Source: Phycomyces blakesleeanus NRRL 1555(-) (taxonomy: Eukaryota; Mucoromycota; Mucoromycetes; Mucorales; Phycomycetaceae). Taken from it: a stretch of DNA of 64,000 bases. The position numbers and the translations under genes are program-made. This document shows, one piece after another, positions 24,934 to 36,038 of the stretch (positions are counted from its first letter, which is position 1; every line of letters begins with the position of its first letter). Below the pieces are notes generated by a model. The model did no database searches. It was not told the origin of the DNA and was given only the letters and a program-made list of their open reading frames with translations. The DNA lies in assembly GCF_001638985.1 (NCBI RefSeq), contig NW_017265139.1:930001-994000 (forward strand), read 5' to 3'.

Positions 24934-25707
24934 ATTACAAATGAACAAATGAACAAATGAGTGAGTGAGTGATGTTCTGAAGGTTCATGTACGTTTGCTT
25001 GTTTATATATGTTTCGGAGACTCAAAAAAAAACATTTGAATTCTACAGGAGTACAGTGTTAAAAAAAATACACACAATACACACACTTCTCCTGAGACAA
25101 AGAGGATCTGTCACCGTTGTCAAGCACAACACCTCCCTTCTTTTCCTTATTTTATTTATTGTGTGTTTCAAAATAGAGAGAGAGAGAGAGACAGACCGTC
25201 TCCTCCGAGCAAGGAGGTTAATTTGCATTAGACTCAATGGTTTTGGCAGCCTAGTACCCTAAAGATCAAATTCAAATACCCTAATGTTTATTATTTCTAA
25301 TAGTCTTATAATTTCATGTATGTTTATAGTAAATATCTTTCTCTTATTTATATACAGATGCATATATTCAAATAAAATTAGAAATATCAAAAGACTCGAA
25401 TACGTACACGCGTACACGTACGCGCCTGAATATATATATACATATACACAAGCACATGTGCATATTTGTGTACATACAAAGATAAAGAGAAACAGAGAAC
25501 AAGAGAGAGAGAGAAAAAGAGAAAAATGTGACAGATGAAAGACCACAAGTCGACTATAAAAGTCAAATGTCACACAAAGCACGCATCTGGCGAAACAGCC
25601 ACGCAAGGCGCAGCTACAGTATATAGTGCGTCGCCAGGCTGAGGGAATAAGAGAGAGAGAGAGGAACCAAGGACAGGCCGGGTGGGGCTGGGCTTGAGCT
25701 AGGTTTG

Positions 25708-25738
<31 letters not shown>

Positions 25739-25885
25739 CTTGTTTCGCTGTTTCCATAAGCGAGAAGCTTATATACATACACACAGACAGCCAAGCAGAC
25801 AATCGCACATACATACATACATATATATATACACTTACTACACACTTAAACACCTAAACACCTAAATACCTAAACACCTACACCT

Positions 25886-25919
<34 letters not shown>

Positions 25920-25981
25920 TCTTGAATATCTTTTTCTTCTTCTTCTTTCTCCTCCCACTTCTTCTCCTAATCTACATCCTA
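24934..25981. other. Shared 5' region of peroxiredoxin (-) and Rho GTPase (+)
   Basis: The two genes diverge from this ~1.05 kb stretch, so it should hold both promoters. Seen here are an AGAGAG run (about 25176-25192), ACGCGTACACGTACGCG (about 25405-25422), a 20+ base T run (about 25717-25738), (CA)n and (TA)n before 25920, and a pyrimidine tract (CTTCTTCTTC... about 25930-25975) just ahead of the Rho start. No specific regulatory site is identifiable. Confidence 0.5.
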
Positions 25982-26382
25982 ATGGAAAGACCTACACAAA
26001 AGGAATACATCAGACGAAAGCTAGTAATTGTCGGTGACGGCAATTGCGGGAAAACATCTCTCTTGACTGTTTTCACCCAGGGGTTTTTCCCTAAAGTGAG
26101 TAATTCTGAGCATCTACGAAAATGATGTGGAGTATCATCGGTTAATGTATAATTGTGTAGAAATATGTAAGCAAGATTTCTTGTACTTTCTAGTAAAAAT
26201 AAAATAAAATAAAAACAACAACAACGACAAAAAAAGGATGCTATTTTCTAAACAAGGATGATCAAGATCCCGACAGTATTCGAAACCCACGTCAAGGATG
26301 TTGTAATTGATGGCAAGGCAGTCCAGCTTGCATTGTGGGATACAGCGTGAGTTACTTAGTTATATTCGTGTTAATTCCTATA

Positions 26383-26441
<59 letters not shown>

Positions 26442-27570
26442 TACTACGATCGTTATTACCGAGAAATTCACATACCCTTGTATATATATGTGCCTATACT
26501 CAAATATTATGCTTATACTTATTATTATTATTTGTACTGATAAGAGGACAAGAAGAATATGAAGTAAGTCAAAGTCCATCGCATTTTGTATGTTTATTTA
26601 TCTGTTCAATTGACACTGGTTCTAGCGTATTCGACCGCACTCGTATGTCAAGGCCAACATTATCCTAATTGCCTATGCAATCGACAGTCCCGACTCTCTT
26701 GACAATGTTACCACAAAGGTATCTATTATATATTCATTTCACTCGCTAAACTTTTTATTTTCCGTTCTGTAGTGGATTGAAGAGGTCAATAAAGAGTGCC
26801 CAAGAACACCCATAATTTTGGTCGGCTGTAAGCGAGATCTTCGGGATGGCACAGAGCAACCTCTTGCACGAGAACATGTCGAGAGGGCCCAGTCCAATAG
26901 AAACGTGGGCGAACGATTTGTTCGTCGAACAGAAGTAAGGGAACATATATTACATTATCAAAAATATAGAATCAATATATATATATATAAAAAAAGATAT
27001 AATGAGTTTTATTTGATTTGATTTTTTTATTTGATTTTTTTTTTAAAAATAATTATTTTACTTGATTTGATTCGATTACTATTCAATATCCAATATTCAA
27101 CATTTAATATTTATAAAAAAAACGTCTATGGTATATGTGTTTGTGTCTGTTTGTTTTACGTGTGTGTCTGTGTGTGTGTGTGTGTGTGTTTATATATATC
27201 TATATATCTATATTTATATATATATCAATGTGTATATAATCTAGGCAGAAGTAGTAGCTAGCCACATCGGAGCACGCTGTCATTTGGAATGTAGTGCACT
27301 CACAGGCGAAGGTGTGGATGCCATTTTTGATATGGCCACCCGGGCCGCTCTGGTAAATATGATATTGAAATTGAAGAAAGGGAAAGGACAAAAACAAGAA
27401 GAAGAAAAAGTTGGGATATGCAGGGAAGAATATCTTCTCTTACCGACATTCCTTTCTCTTGGGTTTTGCTTTCCTTAAAAAGGCTCGTAATTTTCGTTTC
27501 TAATTAATGAATTTGTTTGTAGCTACACAAAGTAGATGGTGCTGGTTCAGGATGTTGCGTTATTTTGTAA
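25982..27570 (+). CDS. Rho-family small GTPase
   Basis: Exons 25982-26095, 26267-26346, 26545-26563, 26626-26718, 26773-26934, 27245-27352 and 27523-27570 join in phase. Motifs in order: P-loop GDGNCGKTS (residues 18-26), switch [10 protein letters not shown], switch II WDTAGQEEYE, the Rho-typical [10 protein letters not shown], a GCKRDLR segment in place of NKxD, the ECSAL base-binding motif, a short Rho insert, and a C-terminal CVIL box that predicts geranylgeranylation and membrane attachment. It probably acts in polarity, cell-wall or actin control. Odd points: Ala after GDG is Asn, NKxD has become CKRD, and the model lacks two or three residues normally present before PTVFE (vYV), which may reflect a misplaced exon-2 acceptor. 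Exon 3 is only 19 bases. Closest subfamily (Rho3/Rho4/RhoA) is not resolved. Confidence 0.88.
26384..26440. repeat. (ATT)n microsatellite in a Rho intron
   Basis: About 19 ATT units in the second intron of the Rho gene. Hydrophobic or poly-Tyr open frames on both strands here are translations of this repeat. Confidence 0.9.
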
Positions 27571-27803
27571 ATACTTACACGCAAATTACCCTTATTCCTG
27601 TTGTGTCTAGTAGTAGCAGTAGTAGCAGTAGTAGTATTTAAATGGCCTCACTATATCGTAATCATTAACTCTTTTTATCTTTTATCCTATCTATAACTCT
27701 ATATCTATCTTTATCTCTCCTTCTGTCTACCCTCCTTCCTTCCCTTTAATAAATTCAACGTGTATTCGTAATCAAAGACCTTTTCTTTTTCATATCTTGT
27801 TTT

Positions 27804-27842
<39 letters not shown>

Positions 27843-28509
27843 CTTATTTTTTTAAGACCAACCCCGAGCAAGTAATAGGTTGGTCAATAAGCTTGTAGAC
27901 AGATTTACCCAATTTGGTCGAAAGGATTAAAAAAAATTGTAGCATTTCTTTTTTCCTGGATAAAAGTGTCTATGTCATGACAAGCTAAAAGAGATAGAAG
28001 AAAAAGAAAAAAGAAGAAAAACAGGGCTCATTTGCGCAAACTACTGAATAGCCAGGCGTGCACTTGTCATTAAATGAGAAGATTTTCGATGAGGATGATG
28101 TGAATACACGTAAAGAAATAAATACAGAATGAGACTTAAAAACTCGCTCTGAGAAAGAATGGGGAGGCAGAAGGAAAAAGGGGTGAGTGGGAGAAATTGA
28201 AGGTGGGAGAGTGGGGGGATAGGGAAAGGGAAAGGGGAAAGAGGAAGATTTAAATAGTAGAGGAAGGAAGGAGGACGAGCTTCTCAACTAAGATATAATT
28301 GACGATAGAGATAGAGAGCACAATAGAAAGAAAGAGAGAGAGCGAGAAAGAGAGAGAGAAAGAGCAAGGAAGGAAGAGGTAGAGCAAGAAAGAGAGAGAG
28401 TATGTGTGAGAGAGATATGAAGAAAGAGGAGAAGAGAAAGAAAAATAAGAATAGGAATAGGAATGAGAGAAGAAAAAAGAAAAATAGAAACGATACCAGC
28501 AGATAGACA
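27571..28509. other. Convergent intergenic region, no gene
   Basis: Lies between the stop of the Rho gene and the stop of the TBC gene. Contains AGTAGTAGC runs (27610-27640), a (TCTC)/(TTTC) tract (27800-27845) and a long purine tract (28140-28470) that is strongly strand-asymmetric (A/G on the plus strand). Both 3' UTRs should lie here. Confidence 0.5.
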
Positions 28510-30296
28510 TTACAAATCCTCGTCTTCTATCATTTGTCGCTCCAAGGTTTCATGCCTCAAATTAAAAGCATCTGCTATAACCTGTGAAAAATAAAAAAAA
28601 ATACAATTAAAATAAGTCTCTTTATCGAGTATTTCTCATTGTGTCTTTTTCTCTTTGAAAATTATATATATAAGCATAATTACCATGCTCATGTTCATGG
28701 GCGGTAGACGGAGAAGTACAGTTCTAATCTCGGACTGTTCGAGATCTTCAAGGTTCTCTTTGGCATTTCTCAATATGGCTATAAGAAAATCAATAACAAA
28801 GAATTGTTTAGCTACAGATTTCTCTTTGTGTGCGCATTTGCTTACACAGGCAGAGGAACGGGTGAAACTCAAGAGGATCTGACATGGCAAAATAGGAATC
28901 TAATATATATATATATATATTAGACTTGTTATTAAATTGCCTGAATCGGTAAATCCCAAAAATGTTTACCCCACAACCGAACTAAGTTTTCAAACTGCAT
29001 CTCCTTGGCTAGTAGATGTTGTAGCCATGAAGTAATCCATTCGTTCAAGTCAACCTCTTCTTCTTCAAAGTAATTACACCTATCCAAATAATTAGAATAC
29101 ATATAAGAAAAAAGAATATTGATATCCAAGACTTACAGCTCAGGTAATACATAGCGAAATAAGGTCATGAAACTTGCTACTCGTTCTTTGAGTGGATTAT
29201 TAACACCGTACTCCTCTAAAGGAAGATGATAATAATTACATGTATATATACATTTATTAGTCGGCTGGTTGATTGGTTGGTTGATTGGTTGGTTGGCTGA
29301 TTTGTTGATTTGTTGATTGATTGGTTGATTGGATAGGAGTTTTTTGTTTAACAGCTGTTGTATGTTGAAATATTTACATATATATAAATGTAAATATATA
29401 TATAATTCATACCAATAGCTTGCATCATACGCTCAAAACAAAAGTAAGCGTCACACTCCTTGTCAAGTGCGTAAATGAAGGGTGCACAGAGGGAAACCAA
29501 TGCAGGGTTGTATTCAATGTCGTGGTTGGTATTCAAATAGGCAATGATGATGTTCTCAAATGTCTCCGCGTAGCGCTTATTGTCTAGCTCGGGAACTCTG
29601 CGTTGGTACCGTGAAACCTCACCCCGGATACGTTTTGATACTTCTGGGTCGATTTTATCCATTTGTTGGTATTCATTTGTGCGAGTCTTTGAGTTGCTGA
29701 GTTCTTTGGCTATCGAATGAATAAAGTTATTACTATTGTGTTATATATATATTTGTATTTGTATTTAAGGCAAGCCATAATCTAATCTAATGTAAGGAAA
29801 AATATCAATATATCTAAATATCTATATACCTATATACCTATATACCTATATTATTGTTATTTTTTATTATAATTTTTACAATTTTATATTTATTTGTATT
29901 TGCTTACATCTGTCAGCTTGCTCTACACCCAAAAGGTATTTCCAGACCTCCTGCAAAAGCAATTGAAAAATAAATAAATAAAAGCTCCATGGTAAGTACC
30001 TTCATTACTCCCAATTCGTAACAATAATCATAATAGTTAAATAAATGTATATAGAGTTGTTGGAGTGGTGAAATTTCTGGGAGGCTTAAACTTACCCCGC
30101 GTAATTGCGTGGGTATTCCATGGCGCGCGAGAATCCGAAGACGTTCAAGATCAACATAGACCTCAGATTGAAGGATTTCGTTGTAATCATTCAAATTTGA
30201 AAGTGCTTCATCTTGGTCCATCGTCAGTTGAGCTGCTTTGTTACGTTGTCTTTCTGCTCTTCCGCCTAGATTAGAATGTGTGGAGATCTGCAGCAT
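28510..30296 (-). CDS. TBC-domain protein (Rab-GAP-like), unusual catalytic motif
   Basis: Minus-strand exons 30096-30296, 29908-29950, 29413-29709, 29137-29215, 28970-29079, 28846-28899, 28684-28778 and 28510-28581 join in phase to 316 residues. After ~48 residues the TBC fold begins with the R-x3-GIPTQLRGEVWKYLLG signature (about 54-75). MDKIDPEVSKRIRGEVSRY follows, where the arginine-finger motif (IxxDxxR) is expected. The Tyr-x-Gln glutamine-finger motif is not visible; the place reads EYNPALV. It ends with LWGDSYFAM, the usual C-terminal TBC helix pair and an acidic tail (EDEDL). TBC proteins normally stimulate GTP hydrolysis by Rabs; the missing Gln suggests altered or lost catalysis. 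Eight exons include one of 43 and one of 54 bases. The neighbouring FYVE gene is divergent and may relate functionally to endosomes, but this is only positional. Confidence 0.85.
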
Positions 30297-31364
30297 GTGC
30301 GTCAGAGAGGAAGAGTAAAAGTAAATAAAAAAATAAATAAATAAAAATAAAATTAAAAAAATAAATAAATATAAAATATATAAAATATATATATATATCT
30401 AATTATATAAAAAGATGACGACCCAGTTTTATTTATATTAGGTATATAAAAAGATCGACCCGTCAAGTTCATTTATGGAAAGACTAAAATTAATATATAT
30501 ATATAAGGTTGCCATTTTAAGTGTGGGTTTCCAATTGACAGACTCCGAATATTATTGGGAAATGATGGTAATGGTAATGGTGATAGTGATAGTGATAGTG
30601 ATAGTGACAGTGACAGTGACAGTGACAGTGACATTGACATTGACAGTAATTAGTAATTAGTAATAGTAATAGTAATAGTAATAGTAATAGTAATAGTCCT
30701 AATTATAATAAAAATAAGAGTAAGAATAATAATGATTAAATGTAAGAGAGAGAGATCATTACACATACACATATAATTGGTTGGTTTTATTTGAAGTTGC
30801 TCTCAAGGCCATTTGTTTTCATACACTTATAAGACCAAAAGCCAAATTCAAAATAGACCATTTTACTTTAATAAAAGAATCTATTCTTTACGGTATTAGA
30901 TAGAAATCACATACTGATTGGAATATCATTGAAAAGAATAATAATCATCCAACTATTGATTCAATTCTTAAAATCAAATTAATATGGTTTATTGTGTAAT
31001 TTTGTTAAATATTGATCCATTTATCTGTACGTCCTTTTCTATGCATATACATACATACACATATACACAAGAGTATGTGAGTATGTGAGTGTGAGTGTGT
31101 ATACAGATAGATCAAGAGATATATAGATAGACAAACAATCAAGGAAGAAACTCAACAAACAAAAAACAAACAAAAGCAAACAAAGAAAAGACATATAAAA
31201 AATACTCTACTATACTTGACTCAACCCCTTGTCAACCCCTCCCCCCTTTCTTTGAGGGAATTACACAAAACAATCTTGCACCTTGCACAGTGTTTATTTC
31301 ACAAAACATTATAGCAGGTTTTGGTCTATTGCTTATAACACTACTAGTATTAGTATTATACGTA

Positions 31365-31401
<37 letters not shown>

Positions 31402-31680
31402 GACCCTCTTTTCTTGTCCCACCAGCCATTTCCAGAGTCTCTCTCTTTTTCTTTCTCTCTCTATTTCCACGCCTGTTCTTATTTAGGCCAAGAAGAAAAC
31501 TCAAGCTTTATTTCTTTTCCTTTCTTTTTTTTTTGGCTTATCTTTCTCCTTTTCTGTGATAATCTGTTATATCTGCTCTTTTTCTTTACACGTACACGCA
31601 CGCACACGAATATAAACACATATACATAAATCTAAGTTATTCAAGCGCATGCCTATCATTAGTACAACAAGGCTATAACG
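30297..31680. other. Shared 5' region of TBC (-) and FYVE-RING (+) genes
   Basis: About 1.4 kb between divergent starts. Contains (GATAGT)n, (GACAGT)n and (AATAGT)n hexamers in series at about 30565-30700, (ATT)n at about 31368-31400, and TTTCTTT pyrimidine tracts before 31600. No further gene seen. Confidence 0.5.
30565..30700. repeat. Compound hexanucleotide microsatellite
   Basis: Successive blocks of (GGTAAT), (GATAGT), (GACAGT), (GACATT) and (AATAGT) units, each differing by one base from the last, in the divergent promoter region. Confidence 0.9.
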
Positions 31681-33275
31681 ATGGAACAGTTGTCAGAAAC
31701 AAGCAGCATAAGTCTACCATTGATGATGGACACTAAACCAATATACCCTCAGGATGACAGCGATCCTGACTATCATCGGCAATCTCCGACTCTTAATGAT
31801 CTCGTTGGGTGTCTATCGCGATCAGCTAGTGCCACAGTCATGACAACAATAGCCAATGCAGAACTACACATGCGCCATGAGGCTACTCCTGGTCAAACAG
31901 CAGTAGCCTCATGTACGGCCATGGCAGCAGCAGTAAAAGCTTCCACAGCTACAGCCACACCTCATTTAGATACATCAGAGGAACAAGTCCTGGATATTAT
32001 TCCTGGCAAACCAGAACACATCATACTTGAAGAGACTGATGAAGAGTTACCAGGAACAAATACACCTGATTCAAACTCAATCATCCAATCCGATATTTCA
32101 ATTCATGAAGAGGAATTTAGAAGAGAGCAAGAACACAAAAGAGAGGAGGAGGAGGGGGAGGGGGAGAGTAAAGATAAAGATAAGAGGGATATGGAAGAAG
32201 AGGAAGAGGAAGACGACGAGGATGAGGATGAGGCGGAGGAAGAAGTGGAGAGGCAAACTATTCGATCGGAGAGAACGTTGACTGAACCTGCACCGAGAAC
32301 ACTCCATGTTTGGGAGGCTGATCGACAGGCCTTGGAATGTAGACGATGTGCACGAAGGTTCAACTTTCTTGTCCGCCGTCACCACTGTCGGTAAGAGAGG
32401 AATGATGACGTGCGTCCCAGCAAGTACTGATAGATAAGGTGACATTGCTTCCATGCCTCTTTAGACGGTGTGGGCTGGTGGTGTGTGATAGGTGCAGTGG
32501 TCACAGGATCCGTCTACCCTTTGAACATATTATCCAGGATCCAGTCACTGATCCTTCTCATCAAGCTCTTATTGCAATGTATCCGCAGCGAGTCTGTGAC
32601 GCCTGTGTACGACCGATAGCAAAAAATATCATTCCTCCTCTTTCCCGGTACGAACAATCTCCAGTCGTGGCCAGTCCAATGCAGCGATCAAAGAGTGCGC
32701 AAAGTCTTATGGCTGAGTGCCCAGTCTGTGGAGCAAACTTTATGGGTGTGAGGCAGAACGAGCAAGAACACCACCTCCAAAAGTGTCTCAACACCGGAAG
32801 TCCTCCTGTGCGCCTGGTGCGTTACGTTGGTAAGTTTTGGACTCGACTCAATGTTTAAAAGGATACTAGCTTTCTTTTTTAAGTTTATTCACAAACCATT
32901 TTCTTCTTCTTCTTCTTCTTCTTCTTATTTATATAAAGTGTATCAGCTATCTAGCAGTTCGACTCAGCTCGACGATGAGTGTCCAATTTGTTTTGAAGAA
33001 TTTAAGACAGGTAAAGGATATAAAACCAAGATTACTCAGCCTCTTCTTTTATTCCTATTCAAGATTAGAGTAAAAAACAAGGGGGTCGCAGGTTATCTTT
33101 TTCTTTCATTATTTCATTTTTCTTTCTTTAAATTGACACTGAGTTTATAGGTGACAAGATCGCACGCATGATTTGTCTATGTTCGTATCACCAACATTGT
33201 TTGTCTGACTGGCTTGCAAGAGGAAAGGGGTGTCCAGTTCATTACGATGGGTCTTCCACAGCAATTCAAGACTAG
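31681..33275 (+). CDS. FYVE and RING protein, Pib1/ZNRF-like E3 ubiquitin ligase
   Basis: Exons 31681-32390, 32465-32829, 32939-33010 and 33151-33275 join in phase to 423 residues. The N-terminal half is low complexity with a long acidic stretch (about 150-195). A FYVE zinc finger follows: WxxD at 211-214, first CxxC at 220-223, the RRHHCR basic motif at 232-237, then RCGxxVC..C, ending with RVCDAC near 285. This binds PI3P on endosomes or the vacuole. A lone CPVCGANF..H..C finger-like segment lies around 332-352. A RING of the ZNRF/Pib1 type ends the protein: CPIC (373-376), CLCSYHQHC, CPVH. FYVE plus RING is the architecture of yeast Pib1, an endosomal/vacuolar ubiquitin ligase. RRHHC sits at an exon end, splitting the FYVE across two exons. 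Confidence 0.9.
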
Positions 33276-34220
33276 TAGATTCCTTCTTTCTTTTCACAAT
33301 TACTACTATTATTATTATTACTATCATTCATATCATTTTCACTCTTTCAGATAGTTCATCATTTTTCTTTTTCTCTTTCTCCCTCCTCTTCCACTTCCAC
33401 TTCCACTTTTACAAACAGAACATTCAAACACATGGAATAATAAATCCTGTGGATCACATTCTCCAATTACATATTCCACATTTATTTGATCATCATAAAA
33501 GGCAATTGCGTATCATCTTGCTTTATATTTAAAGCAAAACAAAAAAGCAAAGCAAAGAATTTATTCTCATAATAGAAAATGCATGTATAGTCTATCTAAA
33601 AAACCAGTCTAGGCGATAACGATCACCATTATTCAAAATATCAAAAGAAAAGAAAAGAAAAGAAAAATAAGAGATATCTGATATATCACCCTCTTATCCT
33701 TGTCTTTGAATTGTGTTTTTCGTCAACTGCTATTACTATTAATATTAAATCACTATTTTATTTTAAACATATATAGGTTTATATAAAAAATTATTTCGCT
33801 CCTCTCGCCGAATGTTTGTAGACAATAATACGTATATAATTATTATAGTTCTGTATACACAAATACACACGTGTGTGCTTATTAGTGTGAGAAGCTCTTA
33901 GCTCTGCGCAGTAAATCACACCTTTCTCTTTTGAATGGATTACAACGGCTAGCTAGGCTTTATCTAAAGGTATGAATTACAACATAATGAAAGAAAATGA
34001 TCATAAAACCTTATTATAAGATTATTTTAAGACTCGGCATATTTTAAGCCGAGAACATGAATCATTTGGACCATAATGATAGATAGACATGAAAAAACAA
34101 ACCATACTAACCGTACACTGCCAGAGATAGCGAAACCAATAAAACTAAATATCCTTATTATTATTTTATATATTTTCATTTCAAACTAGCTATCCCCTGG
34201 TACCAGTCATTACTCTACAT
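33276..34220. other. Intergenic, no gene seen
   Basis: The first 250 bases are T-rich 3' UTR-like sequence. (AAAAG)n occurs at about 33645-33668. Nothing else is recognisable. Confidence 0.5.
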
Positions 34221-34529
34221 GACAAAAGAGAAGAGAGAGGGTGTGGATCTGCAGCAATAAATTTTCCCATCAAATAGCTATCACGCCCAAATAAGGCATT
34301 GCGGATATTTAAATATTCTCGAGATAATTTACTTTACGCCAAAATTGAATAGGTGCTTAACCCGTTTCCAAAACTTTTTTAGCTAAAATCGCTACAAGCA
34401 CACTTAAATTGAGCCTGAATTTGAAAGTCAGGGTAATATGTAAATCTCCGAATTATCTTATATGAACGCGATAGCTATTTGATGGGAAAATTTATTGCTG
34501 CAGGTCCACACCCTCTCTCCTCTTTTGTC
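34221..34529. mobile_element. MITE with ~60-bp terminal inverted repeats
   Basis: Left arm 34221-34281 begins GACAAAAGAGAAGAGAGAGG and ends CAAATAGCTATC. The right arm 34468-34529 is its reverse complement with only a few differences. About 185 bp of non-coding sequence lies between. No open frame, so a non-autonomous element. A target-site duplication is not obvious; class not assigned. Confidence 0.85.
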
Positions 34530-34754
34530 ACTTTCCATATTTTTTTTTATCAACTTGTAAAGAAGAAAAGTCGTGTTATTTCAATTTAATAATTATATAA
34601 AAGAAGAAGTATATTACGTTTCAAAACAGTTAAGAGCCCCTCCTAAATTCTAGGTACTACACTTGATTTGTTCTTTCTTTTATATATTTTTGTAAAACTG
34701 TCAGGCCATTCAATCAAATAGAAATCCTTGCATATATCTATATCTATTATATTA

Positions 34755-35223
34755 GGGGGTTTCAACAGTCTTTTAAGCTTTTAAACTTAAGCTTAGAGTC
34801 TAAATTTCAAAATTTAATTGGCTGAAATTAACCTATAATCATTAGAGGATTTCAACAGTCATTCAATCTCTTAAACTTAAGCTTTTGAGTTTAAATTTGA
34901 GAAATGATTGGCTGGAATGAACCTATAATTAAAAAAAAAAGATTAAAACTCTCGAACAAAATCGTTCAAGAGTTTTAAACTTTTAATAGATCCTTGCTTA
35001 AATTTGATTTATTTATTTTTTGGAAATTTAATAAATCCTTGATGCAAATATTTTTGTCTCTTTCAATACTACTTTAAGCTTATATCCTATTACCACTATG
35101 CCTAATAGAACTGAAAAAACAAGCATTTAGAGTACTCAAAAACACCAACTCTTACGTATTATTGATTACTTCTTTAAAACTCAAAGCTTAACTTTAAAAG
35201 CTTAAAGGACTGTTGAAAACCCT
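34755..35223. mobile_element. MITE with 10-bp flanking direct repeat
   Basis: Ends are GGGGGTTTCAACAGTCTTTT (from 34755) and the inverse AAAGGACTGTTGAAAACCCT (to 35223). The inverted similarity continues through the TTAAGCTTTTAAA segment. TATTATATTA flanks both sides (34745-34754 and 35224-35233), a candidate 10-bp target-site duplication that would suit a Mutator-like element (or hAT if only 8 bp count); the sequence is AT-rich so chance is possible. The interior holds a direct duplication of the first ~80 bp (34757-34835 versus 34850-34930). Confidence 0.75.
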
Positions 35224-35233
35224 TATTATATTA

Positions 35234-35537
35234 ATTATTAATAGATAGAAATATTGAAGAAAGCCCTATAGGAACTTCCTGATTGTGAACAAAATGTATT
35301 GAATAAAATAGTAAATTTTATGTGTATCTCTCAATCTTTTCTTACCTTTATTTTTTATCTTTTATTTTTGTGAAAGGGTTTTGTATGTATCTTGTCGCGT
35401 TAGAAACACTTTCTTTTTTTCTATTTATCTAATTGTTTCAGTTTGATTTGACAAGATATTCTTTTAGAGAAGCATAATAAAATATATATATTAAAGATTT
35501 TTTTCTTTCATTCATTCATTCTCTACCTGTCCACAAG
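35234..35537. other. Intergenic leader upstream of the lysine-rich gene
   Basis: AT-rich, ends in a (TTCA)n and pyrimidine stretch at 35503-35530. No ATG in frame with the next exon is obvious, so the 5' end of that gene may lie here or further upstream. Confidence 0.4.
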
Positions 35538-36004
35538 GTTTTGTTTTACTCGACTGTTGGTAAGCACTTCCTAGTGCAAGTCACATTCAGTTCATATGTT
35601 TCTTTCTTGTACATCAGCGAACACAATCCTAAATCATCAAAACGTAATGAAAACCCTTTCCGAAGAACTTCCATTAAAGGGATGGGACAAGTTAATGGTA
35701 AGGAATTTGGATCTAATGTGAGTAGAATCTCCAGTCTAAGTAATGATTCTGTAGACTGAAGTACACGAGTACTGCGTGTCCAAGGGATATACACCTAAAG
35801 ATAGTAAATGATTAATGATCACAATTCGATGCTTGTTTTGCATCTAATCAACTTTCTTCTCCTACTCCTCCTTATTTCACACAAGAAAAATATGAGGCAA
35901 TTCGTGTTGTCAAGGCCATCAAGAGCTCGTTTTCCCCGCATGCGTTGGATACCGGTCTAAAAGGTAATACTGGTTTGTATGCCTAACCATGATCGGATAT
36001 TACG

Positions 36005-36038
<34 letters not shown>

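Noticed and set aside
26307..26579. Three overlapping frames of poly-Tyr or poly-Ile
   Set aside because: Translations of the (ATT)n array in the Rho intron.
32098..32454. Leu/Phe- and Ser-rich minus-strand frames
   Set aside because: Shadows of the acidic stretch of the FYVE-RING gene.
35546..35794. 82-codon minus-strand frame with an acceptor-like upstream site
   Set aside because: The plus strand over the same bases has four exons whose phases fit through good splice sites, so the minus frame is probably a shadow.
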